Assembly (NCBI GenBank): GCA_020631735.1
Contig: CM036215.1
Span: 13,170,346-13,234,345, forward strand
Length of the DNA: 64,000 nucleotides
Direction: 5' to 3'
Origin: Saccharum officinarum
Lineage: Eukaryota; Streptophyta; Magnoliopsida; Poales; Poaceae
How positions within the stretch are numbered: position 1 is the stretch's first letter; each line of letters begins with the position of its first letter. Below, piece by piece: positions 33,726 to 47,671 of this stretch. The translations under genes and the position numbers were made by a program. The notes beneath the pieces were generated by a model, which saw only the letters and a list, made by a program, of their open reading frames with translations, made no database searches and was not told the DNA's origin.

Positions 33726-35518
33726 ATACGAAGCAATAAGCACTAGTACAGCATAGCGAGCGGAGCAAGAAGCAGGGACGATTGGGGAGGACGGAGGAGG
33801 AGACGCCATGAATGGCGGCATTGATAGATACGTACCGGGCGGAATTAAACGGGCGCACGGAGAATGCCGCGCATCACAAGAGCGAACGCACAAGGACACC
33901 CACCCTCGCTCGCTCGTTCTCCGTGAGGAACTCAACTCAACTCTCAGTGCCTCTCTCTCTCCCCTCTACTACCTCCGTGACTCCGCTTTAGGTCAGTAGG
34001 ACAGCGCGGCGCAGGTGGGATCGGAAAAGCGGCATTGCCCGATGCCCGGCCAGCTCACAGGACGGGAGAGGGGGAGAAGGAGGGCGAACAAGCAAAGGCG
34101 GACAAGCGCGCAAGAACACGAGCCGGGGAAGGGGAAAAAAAGTGAAAGGGACGAGTTACTAGCGGGCACCACCGCACCGCACCTCACTCACACCTCACCA
34201 GCGGCTCTCCTCTCTCGCCATGTGAGGGGGGGAGTGGAGTCCACAGCCACAGGCACAGGCGCACAGCTGATGAGCTGAGCGAGCGGCTGCAGCCTGCAGG
34301 TACGGCGGGGCCGGCGGGGGAGCTCTGCTCGGCTCAGAATCGGATCTCCTCCCTCCCTCCTCGAATGCTCTCAGCCTCGAGGCGACTGGAGTGGAGTGGA
34401 GTGGCGTTGCGCGCGTGCGATGGTGCATCGGAGCGAGCGATAAATGCGAGGATCCAAAGCCGCCCAGGTTCTCCCCACGCATCCAAAATGAGCCAGAAAA
34501 AAAAAGAAAAAATGAAAGCAGTAGTAGTACGTACCGTAGATACGGTCGGAATTCTAGGCGGCGCCATTGGCGTCTTCCTCCTCCTGCTTCCTCTCCCTCT
34601 GATCAGCGCCCTTGCTCCTCCTTCCCTTCCCTTCCCGCGGGGGGCGTCAAATCGACAAGCAAAGCGAACCCGCAGCAGGCACGGCCACCAGCTGCTGTGT
34701 GCTTTCCTCTCGGTCCCCTCCCCCTTCCTCCCTCTCCCGGACTCCTCGTTCTCTCTTCTATAGCTCAGCTGCCTCAACTAGTCGACTGCATTGAGTACGC
34801 TAGCAGACTGGTGGTTCTGATAGGAATCGGATTAGCACAGCATAGTGCATTGTTGGGTGAAGTAGTTTAGTACTACTGTGTCTGTAGTACTAACCACTGC
34901 TGCCTGCATTAGTCGTTAAAGATTCGCCTGACTGCGAGATTGCAGCGACGGGTTTAACTTACGGGGCGCGGGATTCCTGTCCAAAGTTCTCTTGACCTGT
35001 TCTGCTAGTATTTTTATTCTTTTTATTATTGGAGACGTAACGTAAGCTTTTGTTTTGTTTCCCTTATCTCTCAGACGAGCTTTGTGTAGACGAGCGTTGA
35101 GACTTCGGAGGGCAGTGCAGGCGGGGGCTGCTGGAGGGTTTGGCTGTTTTCGTGCACCTGACGACGGTTGCTGTCCGCTTGTCAGTCCCGCCCCCAGCGG
35201 CCCAGCGACCTTTTTCCTCCCTCCGCCTCGGCGCATGTGCCCGGCGGGGCCCGCGTCCCCCGCTGCCGCTGGGCGGTTGCGCAGTCGTCGCTCCGGGGCG
35301 GCCGTCGCCGTCCGTCCGTGGGGACTGAGCAGAGGAGCCGTCGGTCGGTCGCCACGGCCCACGGACGGCAGCATGGGAAGCAACGGCAACGGAACGCCGG
35401 CCAGGAGAGGCGCCATCTCTCTGCTTAAAAAAAAAAAGCAGAGGCGCCATTCTATTTTATTTTATTCGAAAGCCAACAAAGGCACAATTTCGCGAGAATG
35501 AATGAATGAACGAAACAA
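33726..35518. other. CpG-rich stretch, function unknown
   Basis: GC-rich, with CT-rich leaders on the plus strand at 33944-33975 and 34710-34762 and many overlapping frames, none with a known domain. It may be promoter and first exon of a transcript running away from FPP, or a distal FPP promoter exon. The poly(A) at 35427-35437 is flanked by inverted GGCGCCA...CTCTGCTT-type sequence that could form a hairpin. Confidence 0.35.
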
Positions 35519-35775
35519 CGGTTGTGTTTAGTCCCGGTTTAGTTCCCCAAGAATTTTGCAAAAATTTTCACATTCTCCGTCACATCGAATCTTTGAACGC
35601 ATGCATGAAGCATTAAATATAAATAAAAAATAAAACTAATTACACATTTAGACGAAATCCATGAGGCGAATCTTTTAAGCCTAATTAGACTATGATTGGA
35701 CACTAATTGTCCAATAACAACGAAAATCTACGGTGTCCATTTTGCCAATTTTTTTGCATCTAAACAGGCCCTTAG
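35519..35775. mobile_element. MITE, about 257 bp
   Basis: It has the features of a very common grass MITE: TTTAGTTCCC near the left end, CGTCACATCGAATCTTTG, CGCATGCATGAAGCATTAAAT and ATCTAAACAGGCCC at the right end. The matching copy after the gap is 50338-50594. Confidence 0.75.
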
Positions 35776-35960
35776 TTCGCGAAAATGTGTAAAAAAGTAC
35801 TGTAGCATGTTTTTGACTTTATTTGATTAAATAGTGTCCAACCGTTGACTAATTAGGTTCAAAACGTTCGTCTCGCAAAGTACAACCAAGCTGTACAATT
35901 AGTTTTTGATTTCATCTACATTTAGTACTCATGCATGTATCACAAGTTTGATGTGACGGA
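35776..35960. mobile_element. Second MITE of the same family, opposite orientation, cut by the gap
   Basis: It shares blocks with the preceding MITE in reverse complement (GACTAATTAGGTTC, CATTTAGTACTCATGCATG, TTTGATGTGACGG). It runs into the N gap. The complete version is at 50595-50800. Confidence 0.7.
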
Positions 35961-36060
35961 NNNNNNNNNNNNNNNNNNNNNNNNNNNNNNNNNNNNNNNN
36001 NNNNNNNNNNNNNNNNNNNNNNNNNNNNNNNNNNNNNNNNNNNNNNNNNNNNNNNNNNNN
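35961..36060. other. Assembly gap of 100 N
   Basis: Exactly 100 N, a conventional placeholder for a gap of unknown size. The sequence on the right repeats the 14.7 kb on the left. Confidence 0.99.
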
Positions 36061-36946
36061 AGCTAGATGACCAAGTTCACCACAATTGTAGCAATCCATT
36101 CGGATATAGGCTTTCTTTTGCTACTTGTGAAGAACTTCTTCTTGCCATCGAACTTGATGTCACTCTTGTTAAGCTTTTAGCATCTTGGTGGTCTTTCTCA
36201 CCATGATGGCAAGTGATGCATCATCAATATCACTCTCACTTGAGCTTTCATGCACGATCATGGATTGGCTCTTCTTCTTTTTCTTGTCATGGCTAGCTTT
36301 GAAGGCCAAGTCCTTCTTCTTAGAAGATGATGAGCCCTCTTCCGGAGTGATATGCATGTACATCTCGTGAGCATTGATCTTTCCCAATACTTGTGTCGGT
36401 GTTGCGGTGGAGAGATCACTTTGGTGAAGCACGGTGATAATGTGACCATACTTCTCAATGGGAAGAACACTCAAGATCCTCCTTGAAACATTCGATGGAC
36501 TCATTTGAGTGAGCCCGAGAGCATTGAGATCCTCTACAAGAACATTCAAGCGAGTGTATATGTCATTAGCACTTTCCTTGGAAGCATCTCAAAAGAATTA
36601 ATTTTCTTCAAAGCAATATGATAGCGTTCCTCATGCTCACTCTTAGTTCCCTCATGGAGAGCATAAATGTTTTCCCACAATTCATGAGTGTTTTTGTATT
36701 ACGCACACGATTAAAGATATCCTTGCCAAGGTCCCGGTAGAGTGCATTTTTTGCCTTTGCATTCCACCGGTCGTACTTCTCCTCGTCACCAATGGGGTTA
36801 GCGGGATCCTTGATTTCGGGAAGCCCTTCGGTGGCGGCTCTAAGGCACCCGACATCTATGGCTTCGAGGTACGCCTCCATGCAGATTTTCCAATATGGAA
36901 AATCATCTCCCTCAAAGATGGGAGGTGGTCCTTTCCCATTAGACAT
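36061..36946 (-). pseudogene. gag of element A, N-terminal part (duplicate copy)
   Basis: Same sequence as 21237-22125, starting MSNGKGPPPIF at 36946 on the minus strand. It is cut off by the gap just past the zinc knuckle. Extra one-base deletions (for example near 36100 and 36580) break the frame further. Confidence 0.85.
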
Positions 36947-36999
36947 CTTGCTCTAGGCGATAAAGCCTAAATTAGGAGCAACTCAGCTCCGATACCAAT

Positions 37000-38623
37000 T
37001 GAAAAGATCAAGATGCCCAAGAGGGGGGTGAATTGGGCTTTTCTAAAAATTATTGCAAGAAATTAATCCTACTAAGCCATAATTCACCCCTAGTGCCTAC
37101 AAGTGTTTCTAGTGATTCTATCGATAAAAGTTTTGCACCCTAAGTTCCAATTCTAGTCTAGCATGGTAATTCTAGGAAAATAAATCAAGCAACAAAAGTA
37201 ATACAAGAAAGTAATTGCTTGAAAGTAAATGGTTAGGAACACGGCGATGTTTTCCCGAGGTATTAAAGAGTCGCCACTCCCCACTAGTCTTCATTGGAGC
37301 ACCCGCGCAAGGGTGTAGCTCCCTCTTGATCCACGCAAGGATCAAGTGCTCTCTACGGGCTAATTCTTTGACACTCCATCACGGTGAATCGTCCACAACC
37401 GCTCACAAGATGAGTTGGGTCATCCACAAGCTCCGCCGGATGATCACCAAACTCCCAATCACCACCAAGTCGTCTAGGTGATGGCGATCACCAAGAGTAA
37501 CAAGCAAGAACTCTCACTTGACCACAACAAGCCTAATGAGAAGGTGGATGCACACTTGCTACTCCCTAGTCACTAATGAGGGATCTCAAACTTGGATTCT
37601 CAAATCACAACCCTCACTAGAGCTCTTACACTTCCTTGCACTTAAAAGGTGTTTCTTAGTTGAACAAATGAGCAAGAGACCTCAAATAGAGGTGTAGGGG
37701 ATGTATTTATACTCCCCATAGTCAATTACAACCGTTACGTGCCAACTCAGTATTTTACGTACTGACCGGACGCGCCGGTCGACGTGACCGAACGCGTCTA
37801 GTCGGTGGCAACGGTCGAATTTGAAACAGACTGTGCTGAGTGACCGGACGCACATCGAGTCCAATCAGGACTGACCGGACGCGTCTGGTCATGCAAGAAC
37901 CTTACTGTACTTTGATCGGACGCTCGGTCGAGTCCGATCGGTGATGATCGGACGCGTCCGGTCAACGAAGAACCTCTCTAGAACTAGACCGGACGCACTG
38001 TAGATGTGTCCGATCAAAATCCTAGTCGCGTCCGATCAGATCACTTACCCTCTTTGACTTTGGTTAACCCGATCACCGCGTCCGGTCCAAGGGAGGACCG
38101 CGTCCGGTCGACCGAGTTGAAACAGCGGTAACTGCCAGCACTGACCGGACGCGTCCGGTCAAGACAGAGACCGCGTCCGGTCAGGGAAAATGGCTCAAAC
38201 GACTTCAAAACGCGACGTAACTTGAACCGAGTTTCTTCCAACTGAACTTTGGGCTTCACCTGAGCTACCTAGTGCTAAGTTTGACAAGTGTGCACCACAC
38301 CTAAACAAAAGACTCACCTAGGTCAAGCTACTCGCTCATTCTTCCCTTTATAGTATGGCCAAAGGAGAAAAGCGAAGATCCTAACGACTATTCCGAACGT
38401 AACTCAACTCTTCGACGTCCGGAACTAACCGTCTTTAATCTTGACGTTAATCCTTTGAAAACCGAAACAATTTCCATCAAAGGGGCATGAATACCATAGT
38501 GCCCAAAATAGTCACCAATCCCATGACCTAACTTACCAAAGTTTCTGCAAAACACATGTTAGTCATGGTAATAATGTGTTGTCATCAATTGCCGAAACCA
38601 ACTCTCGGGCCTAGATGCTTTCA
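37000..38623 (-). repeat. 5' LTR of element A (duplicate copy)
   Basis: 1624 bp, the counterpart of 22179-23803, followed by the target sequence GTGCC at 38624-38628. No matching 3' LTR exists on this side because the copy starts inside gag at the gap. Confidence 0.9.
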
Positions 38624-40400
38624 GTGCCAACATGTTTTTGTAGCTTGTGATATGTATAGATGCTGAGAAGATCATATCCAAAGATTTCAGATTGACTTAA
38701 ACGAAGACACAAAGAAGCACTTAAACTGATACCAAGATAAGGTTACTATTGGGGATTTGGCCTCAGATAACGCAATCCCCTTATATTTAATTACATAACC
38801 CTCGGAAGTTGTATCTGCTTCGTTTGAAGGTGTCATGGGTTTGTAACCACGGCAAGCATCGTGTTGTTTGACTTGGGTCGATGTGTAGACTTTTGGTGGT
38901 TTAAGCACTCAAAACACTTAGAGACGTGGAAGATTTATTCTGATTCGGGCCTCTAAGCCCTACGTCCAACAATGGGTGTTCTTTGTATTAGAAATGCTCA
39001 ATCTAGAGTTCTTATAATACAGGAATATAGAGAGAAAGATGTAAGGGGTAGCGCCATGCTTCATCTAGGGTTTTCTCAGGGTTGAGTCCCTGTCCTAAGT
39101 TCTTGTTTTCGGATGGGGTTCAATTCCTTCTTCTACAGGAGCCCGTGCCCCTCCCCTGGCCCTTACATACCGAGGAGGGCATGGGACAAAGGCAAATGGT
39201 TCTCTACCTAGGGCTTCTTGCCTTGGGCTTCGGTCTTCTTCTTTTGTCTTGTAGCTGGTGCCCAACAAAACCGCAACCACTCCCTGACGTCTCTGTTGCA
39301 TCTTGGCTAAACCGCCAGGTATTGTTGTCTGCCGCAACGGAGCCTTCCCTAGGTGAGCCTTCTCCTAGCTTCTTTGGCATGCCAGGCTTGGCCGAGGCTC
39401 ATGTTAGGCTGGGAATCTCCGTGTTGTGGCCAAGCCCTCGAGACCCGAGCGAGGGCGTCCTGAACGAGGGCTCTGCCTTTCTTGGCTCGCCCTTTTGATA
39501 TTGGAGACTTCCTTGAGAGAGGGCCACCTGCGGGCTGCCGAGCCATCCTTTTTCTGCCAGAGGGTGCGCGCTATAGCACACTCGATGTGTGTAGTTCCTG
39601 AGCCTCTAGCTGACTCAGAGTGAGAGTCGGTCGGGGTAGCCGAACTGTCATGTCCTTGACCCAAGGACTTAACATACCCATGTTAGACCTCGTCAGCAGG
39701 ACACCTTCGTACTTGAAGCTTCAGAATGATTGACTTTCAGGAAGGAACCAAAATTTGGTAGAAATTGAGATATTCCACATTCAGGCTGGAATACCCAATT
39801 TAGCGCTAATATTCTTTATTATTCTAAAAGTTTTATAGTGCCAACATGTTTTTGCAGCTTGTAATATAAATGCTGAGAAGGTCGTATCCAAATTATTTAG
39901 GTTCTTAGGAGACCATTCCTTGTAGTGAAAACTGTCTGTTGACAACGAGGCACCTTGCGGTAGACTCGTGTATGTGTCTATACTGGCTACTGGGTCTCAA
40001 AAAAAAAAGGAGACCATTTTCCATCTGCCGTGATAGTTGCTGTTACCATATCCACACCTTCCAGGTGAACAGAAAAATTTCGACGCTGCACGACAAAGAT
40101 TCATCGCAGGTCACCACAGCAAGCAAAGTTGAACAGCAACACATACAAACAGCATATGAACATTGAATATGCACTTTCTTGTAACTAGAATCACACACAG
40201 ATAACCAGGTTTACATTTTGCAGCAAACGACCGCCAGTAAGACCTCATCAAGCAGGCTATAAAAACTGCGCTTGGTGGAATGGATGTTCATCACACAAAT
40301 CTAACAATCAGTTTCTGTAATGTACATCGACCTACCTACACATATGGCGGCATGCATGGACTGTTTGTTAGTATGACATCTGGGTAGCCTTTTTTTTTCA
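38624..40400. other. Direct repeat, transposon relic and FPP 3' flank (duplicate copy)
   Basis: Counterpart of 23804-25583, including the second direct repeat at about 39748-39893. No gene was recognised. Confidence 0.75.
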
Positions 40401-43400
40401 TCACCTTCTACTTGCTCTTTTGCTCCTGTAACTGCTGAGAGTCAAGAGCCCCCCTGCGAATACTGACATCTCCGAGGGTGGGGACGAGGGCTGGATTGAT
40501 GGGAGTGGAGAAAAGAAGCTTGTGTTGTTGTTTGGAAGGTCAAAGTCGTATAAGTCATCCGTAAACATAGCAAATTCAGCATCATCGTTTCTGAAGTCCA
40601 GTGGCAATGGCATGTCCCTGCTGGATTCAAGCCTTTCAGGTTCCAGCACCACACTGTCGAGGTCTGTCAGTGATTTGATTTGACGCTCCAGAGAAGCAAT
40701 TGTCTTCTGGCACTCTGCGAGCTTCCCAGCTGCGTTAGCAAGCTCCTTCTCCTACAAAAATGACAACATTTTGACTTGAATTCAGTGATGCTAACGGTCT
40801 TGTTTGTCCAATTGTCCTCTGAAATGATATGCTTAAAGTACTATAAATTCATACGGGTCTATTAGGTTCAGGTGCTATAGAAAAGGAAGAAATTTACCTT
40901 CTTAACCTTCAGATCTCCATTCGAGTTTGCGAGCCGCCAGAGCTTTGCATCCCGGCTATCTCTTGACAACTGAGCCTCCAGCTTTTGACATTTTTGTTCG
41001 TACTCTTCTGACAGCAATCTCTCCTGCTCGATCTCCCTATGGAGCAAGCTCACCTTGTTTATCAATTTTATGAGTTCCCTATCTGCTGTTTTAAGTTTAT
41101 GCTCCATAGCCATCCTATCTGACTGCAAAGTCTCTACATTGGCAGTGAATTCGTCTGTTAACGACATCTGCTCCTTGAGTTTTGCTTCCAATGACTCCAC
41201 CTTCTGCCTGAGAATTTTGGCATCCTGATGTGCTGACTCCGCTTCCGACCTCAACACCTTCTTTACAGCCTCTAGAGCTTCTAGCTGCATCTGGAGCTCT
41301 GCAGAAAATGCCTTCTCCTTTTCCACATCGTGCTCAAGTGCAGTCACCATGTCGCGCAGTTTTGCAGCTTCCAAGTTCACTAACTGGAGTTGTTCCTCTA
41401 ACGATTCTTTAGCAGACTCCATAGAACGACCTCTCTCTGCTTCAATATTCATCTCTAACTGTGCTGAGAATTCCTCATGAAGTGTCTTCTCCTTCTCTAA
41501 CTCACTCTGTAGTTGTTTTGTGATCTCTTCCAGTTTCTGTATTTCAGCATTTGCTGAAGACAGCTGTGCCTCCAAGGATTCTTTAAGAGCCTCAGCAGTT
41601 CTTGCTGCTTTAGTTTTCACTTCTATGTTTACTGCAAGCTCGTCACGCAGTGCCTTCTCTTTTTCTACCTCATCCTCGAGTGCTTTGACAACATCTCTAA
41701 GTTTCCCTACTTCAGTATTTGCTGAACACAGCTGTGCCTCCAATGATTCTTTAACTGCATCGACAGCTGCTTCAACCTTTGTCTGTAACTGTGCTGTTAA
41801 TTCTTCACGCAGTGCCTTCTCCATTTTGACTTCATTCTCTAGTGCCTTGACAATGTCACGCAGTTTCCCCATTTCAGTGTTTGCTGAACACAGCTGTGTT
41901 TCCAGTTCTTCTTTAGCATTCAACATGGCTTTTGCATTTTCTTTCTGCTGCACAGAAAGATATCTCTCAGCCTGAACTCTCTCTTCCAGTGATGCCACAG
42001 TCAGGCGAAGCTCTGTAGCTTGTGCTGACATCAGTTCTAACTGTGACTCCAACTCTTTCTGCTCTGCATTTTCCTCCAATGAAGCTACAGCCATAAGTAG
42101 TTCCTCAACTTCTACAGATTTGGACTCCAACTGCAACTCCAAAGCCTTCCTCTCAGAGTCCAAACGCTCCACATCTTCCAAAGCAGAAAGTTTGGAATCA
42201 TTTGCTGATTCCAACTGCATCTGCATTTCGACCAGCCTGTTCTTAGCCGCCACTAGCGCATCGCAGGAAATGTCAAGCTGTTTTCTAACTTGCATAAGTG
42301 CCATCTCAAGCTCCCTTTTCTCGCTTGCAATTGCTTCAAACTTTTCCTGCAAATCTGCGACCTTGTTTTGCAATTCTTCAGTTTTGACTTTCAAGGAGCT
42401 GCTTCTTGCGACAGCCTTGTCAGAATCTGTTTCCATTTCAAAGTTAGAGCTTGTGCCGTCTGATTCAGGCAATGCAGCTAACCTTTCCATCTCAAGAAAA
42501 TCATCCATTATGTCAATTTCAACAGGATTGTTCACAATATTTCTTGAACCATCCTTGCCATTCTTGAACTGATCAAGCTCAGCAATCAAAGCCGATGCCC
42601 ATGAGTCGGAATTTTGCAGATCATTATCAACACCCACCATATGCTCCCCATGGTCGGACTGGCTGTCAGTCAGTGATTCCATGCAGCAATTGTTTTGTGT
42701 AGACCTAGAATTATTGATCAGTGTTGTTTTCCGCGTTAGATGCTGTAGCCTACGGCATTCTGCCTCAACCCTGGCAATCTTTTTAACACTTTCCAAGTGT
42801 TGTTTACTTGCTGTCTCCGCTGCTTGGTTGCTCAGATCTCTTTCCAACATTAGTATCTTCAGATCCTTGGACTGTACAAGAAGTTTGGCCTTGAGATCTA
42901 TATTCTCTTTCTCAGTTGCCTGAAGCTTGGCCTTAAGGTCCAAGTTTTCTCTCTCAATTGCCTGAAACCTTTCTTGTAGATCATGCTGTAATAGCATGGA
43001 AGATGACGCTTCTAATCTGGTCACTTCCAGGCGCTTTTTTAGCTCTGCAATATGGTTTTGGAGCTCAGGGTTTTCAGACTGCGGCACCAGAGATTTCGAA
43101 ACAATTTCACGGATTTTGTCCTCTTGTTCTTCCCTTGCCAGCCGCAGTTGCCTGACGCATTCCTTGAGGGCCTCATCTAGGTGGCTGACTTGATCTTGGA
43201 GAGAAGCATTCTTCTGACAAGAAGCTTCAAGTAGCCCCTTCAGAGTAGTAACTTCAGCTTCAGCTTGTTCCCAACCTACAAAAGAAGTTTCGGAAACAAG
43301 ATTAAGAGAACGGCTACATAGGATGAAAGCAAACTTCTCACACATGCAAATTTAAGATTGTCATTCATTATTAGAAAAAGGATGGGACAGATCGACTTCT

Positions 43401-46400
43401 AGTGAAGGATGAGGAGATCAAGAATAGATGAAGAGAGTACTTCGACAAGTTGTTTAATGGGGAGAATGAGGGTCCTACCCTTGAGTTGGACGACTCATTT
43501 GACGATACCAACAGACGCTTTGTGAGGAGAATTCAGGAGGCAGAGATCGGGGAGGCTTTGAAGAGGATGAAGGGAGGTAAAGCGATGGACCCTGATGGTA
43601 TCCCCATTGAGGTGTGGAGATGCCTAGGCGCCAGAGCGATAGTATGGTTAACTAAGCTTTTTAACCTTTTTTTTTGTCTAACAAGATGCCTAAAGAATGG
43701 AGGAGAAGTATATTAGTACCTATCTTTAAGAACAAGGGAGATGTCCAAAGTTGTACTAACTACCGTGGGATTAAGTTGATGAGCCATACGATAAAGCTTT
43801 GGGAGAGAGTTATCGAGCATCGCCTAAGGAGAGTGACACATGTGACCCAAAATCAGTTTGGGTTCATACCTGATAGGTCGACCATGGAGGCGATTTTCTT
43901 ATTACGACAATTGATGAAGAGATATAGGGAGCAGAAGGACTTGCACATGGTCTTTATTGACCTTGAGAAGGCATATGACAAAGTACCGAGAAATGTCAGG
44001 TGGTGGGCCTTGAAAAAGCATAAAGTCCCAACTAAGTACGTTACTCTCATCAAGGATATGTACAGGGATGTGGTGACGTTTGTCCGAACATGTGATGGCA
44101 ACATCAGTGACTTTCCAATTAAAATAGGACTATATCAGGGATCAGCTTTGAGCCCTTATTTATTTGCTTTAGTGATGGATGAGGTCACAAGCAATGTTTT
44201 CAAATCGTCTGGTCGGACCTGGTCGACCTGGGACCGACTAGGACGATTAATCACGATTAATCGCGATTAATCGGACGACTTGTACAGGTCGACACTACTC
44301 CTGATCGGTCACCTGAGACCGACCAGGACGATTAATCGCGATTAATCGCGATTAATCGGACGACTTGAAAACAATGGTCACAAGAGACATACAAGGTGAT
44401 ATCTCTTGGTGTATGCTCTTTGCTGATGATGTGGTGCTAGTTGACGACAGTAGGGCAGGGGTTAATAGGAAGTTAGAACTATGGAGGCACACGTTAGAGT
44501 TGAAAGGGTTCATACTTAGTAGGACTAAGACCGAGTACATGAGGTGCGATTTCTGCGCGACTAGGCATGAGGAGGGAGACGTTAGCCTCGATGGGCAAGT
44601 GGTGGCCAAGAAGGATACTTTTCGGTATTTAGGGTCGATGCTACAAAAGGATGGAGACATTGATGAAGATGTTAGGCATAGAATTTCAGCCGGCTGGTTG
44701 AAATGGCGTCAAGCTTCTGGCGTCCTCTGTGACAAAAGGGTGCCTCAGAAGCTGAAAGGTAAGTTCTATAGGACGGCGATTCGCCCGACGATGTTATACG
44801 GTGCTGAGTGTTGGCCTACAAAAAAGCGACATGTCCAGCAATTGAGTGTAGCAGAGATGCGTATGTTGCGTTGGTGTTGTGGGCACACAAGGAGGAATAG
44901 AGTCCGGAACGATGATATTCGGGATAGGGTTGGGGTGGCACCAATTGAGGAGAAATTGATTCAACATCGGTTGAGATGGTTTGGACATGTCCAACAGAGG
45001 CCTCCTGAGGCGCCGATGCGTAGTGGGGTTCTAAAGCGGGCCGATAATGTAAAGAGCGGTAGAGGTCGACCTAAACTAACTTGGGACGAGTCCGTTAAGA
45101 GAGACCTTAAGGAGTGGAATATCTCCAAGGATTTAGCTATGGACAGGAGCGCTTGGAGACTGGCAATCAACGTGCCTGAACCGTGACCTCTTTCTGTCTG
45201 TGCCTTTTATGTCCCTTTATATGTCTCTCCATTTCTCGTCTCTTTTGGGTTTCATCTATAGCCTACCCTAACTTGCTTGGGACAAAAGGCTATGTTGTTG
45301 CTGTTGTTGTTGCTGCTGCATTCATTATTAGAAAAAAGATGTGAATCTAACTGTACTCTCACGATGACTTTATAGGTTCAATTATAAAATTCAAAACTAA
45401 ATATTTTTTGCACTCATTTCGAGAGAATTTACTAAGGAGCAAAAGTTACCTGCAACAGCCTCTTCTGTGACTTTAGCATGCTGCTTCACTAAGTCCTCTT
45501 TTGCTCTGATGGTCGAAAGCGCAGCAGAAAGTTTGTAGTTCAAACTCTCCAAGGTCTCCTTGATCCCTTCATCTCTGACATTGGAGGATACATGTTGTTC
45601 TAATGATTGACCATGCTCTGGATTAAAATTGTTCAAATTGACCCCTGCTGCTAGCTTGCCATTCAAGGATCTTGCCGCTCCAGTTTCTTGGCTGTAATCA
45701 TACTTACTTCTTGAAGAGGCTCCAGGGGATTGAGATTGACCCTGAAATCGCAAAGTATTATCCGAGATGGGACTTAAATCTCATGATTTAACATATAGAC
45801 CAACTATTTTCATAGAAATAGTGAATCATTTGTTTCAGCATTCAAATTGTGTCCCAGAGCTAGCACTAGAAGTTATCTATGTCTAGACTAAGTTAAAAAA
45901 TCCTTAGCTGGCATACTTATCACCATTTGAGTGGTCAAATCACACTGTTCTTCCAAGGAAATGCAAAGATTTTGATTGTTAACAAAAAAGTACATTTAAT
46001 GTGATTGATGTTGTGTAACTTAATACCCTAGGAAAATTTAAGTCAAACTGTCAAATAAATGTAACTTCAAAGACCTAAAATCTATTTACTCAATAATACA
46101 TTGTATCCCTTTCGCCAAATCTAGTGGGCTAAATCATGTGATGTGGCCAAAGAAAATTATCAGATGGTACTAATTCAGATTCCATCTGTCCATTAAAAAG
46201 AAAAGGTGGTATTCTCATCTGGTAATTCAACAATTTTAAAGGCGAAGAGAGACAATAGGCTGAAAATAAGACTGAGCAAAATCTGCATTAATCCCTCAAA
46301 TGTGTTCATTGCTTATTTATATTGGGAAAAACAAGTAAAAGAAAAATTTAAGAAGACCTGATAGCTGATCATTTTAGCGAGGGTAACGAAATATGAATTT

Positions 46401-46886
46401 CTTATAGTTAGAAAACACATGGGTCATGACTAAACACTAAACAGTGGATCAACCAGCCAAATATCAGGGTGAAAGGCAGCAGCAGATCAAGTTTACAGAA
46501 CTCCCACTTGAGTTAATTAATCTAACTAATACACGACTACCAATGAGTTCTAGCATCAGTAGAACTAAGGAAATTACCAATGATTACCCAAATATTAGGA
46601 AACTTCCTCCCTAGGAAATTCCAGTGTCATACAACTGAAAAGAACTACAATTCTCAAAAAATTATGGTAAACTCCAAATACATTATCGTGAAGTAAAAAA
46701 GTAATAGCTGTGACCAAACTGTACTGATGAAATAAAAAAAATGTACAGGACACAAATTAAGGCATGGTGCTGAACCTGATCATCAGAGCACTGCTCAGAA
46801 TGTGACGACACGGACAAAGAGCTGTCACTACCCCCGGGGCTCTTATCCGACGACTTGCGCCTCCAGAGCCAACCCGCACGATCCAT
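40401..46886 (-). CDS. Filament-like plant protein (FPP), duplicate copy
   Basis: Exons on the minus strand: 46886-46776, 45741-45450, 43275-40898 and 40751-40401, with the same splice sites and phases as the copy at 25584-32070. The predicted protein is the same 1043 residues. The identity extends through introns, the LINE and the MITE, which two independent genes would not keep. I take it to be the same gene assembled twice. If it proves real, it is a very recent tandem duplicate. Confidence 0.85.
43380..45318 (+). mobile_element. LINE in FPP intron 2 (duplicate copy)
   Basis: Counterpart of 28563-30501, with the same target duplication at 43362-43379 and 45319-45336 and the same broken reverse transcriptase (43389-45186). 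Confidence 0.9.
44192..44376. mobile_element. hAT-type MITE (duplicate copy)
   Basis: Counterpart of 29375-29559, with the same GTCACAAG duplication on both sides. Confidence 0.9.
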
Positions 46887-47416
46887 AACCATGAACCACT
46901 CAAAAGATCAAAAGTGGTTCTTCTGCTTTCTCCCTCTTCGGGGCTATCACCATGTGCAGGTCTGAGAGATCAATACTTGGCATTGGAGAGACAACTGTGC
47001 ACCATAAGCAGAGATGCTGATTACTATGAATAAAAAAATGCAGTATAAATTATCACTTGAGAAATAATGATAACAAATTATGAAAAATGCAGTTCTAACT
47101 TGTGTAACAGAAACTGTGAAAGGTAGAGACTATTGGAATTAAATATTCGTAGCATGATGGTCCAAAGGCAGGTAGCAGCTGATCCTTCTCTATCAGAATA
47201 TTTTGTGAACTAAAACTAACACGTTGATACAACATAAGCATCCAAATTCCTTGGTCCTCATAGAATGAGGCCAAACAAATACTATTATGCGTACTCCACA
47301 CATCTGTTGAGCAAGAGAAGGACATCTCGCCTAGGATGATTCAACTTGGCAAAGAAAAACAGGAGAAAAAAAATTGGTCCCGTCAACATGTGCAGCAAAC
47401 CACCGGCTCCTTTCTT

Positions 47417-47671
47417 TAGGCAGTGTTTGGTGAAAAAGTTTAGGTTCGGTTACTGTAGCACTTTTCGTTTTATTTGGCAATTTGTGTCCAATCATGAACT
47501 AATTAGGCTCAAAAGATTTGTCTCATGATTTACAACTAAACTGTGTAATTAGTTTTTTCTTTCGTCTATATTTAGTACTCCATGCATGTGCCGGAAGATT
47601 TGATGTGACAGGTACTGCAGCACTTTTTGGGTTCTCTTTTTGGGTACGCATGCCAACTAAACAGGCTCTTA
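47417..47671. mobile_element. MITE 5' of FPP exon 1 (duplicate copy)
   Basis: Counterpart of 32601-32855. Confidence 0.7.

Noticed and set aside
34365..34870. Overlapping plus-strand frames in the CpG-rich block as a real gene
   Set aside because: Frames change between the two assembly copies with one-base differences, and no domain is seen.
40401..46886. A second, independent FPP gene
   Set aside because: The identity covers introns, the LINE and its MITE and is bounded by the N gap. It is better explained as the same gene assembled twice. It is annotated but flagged.
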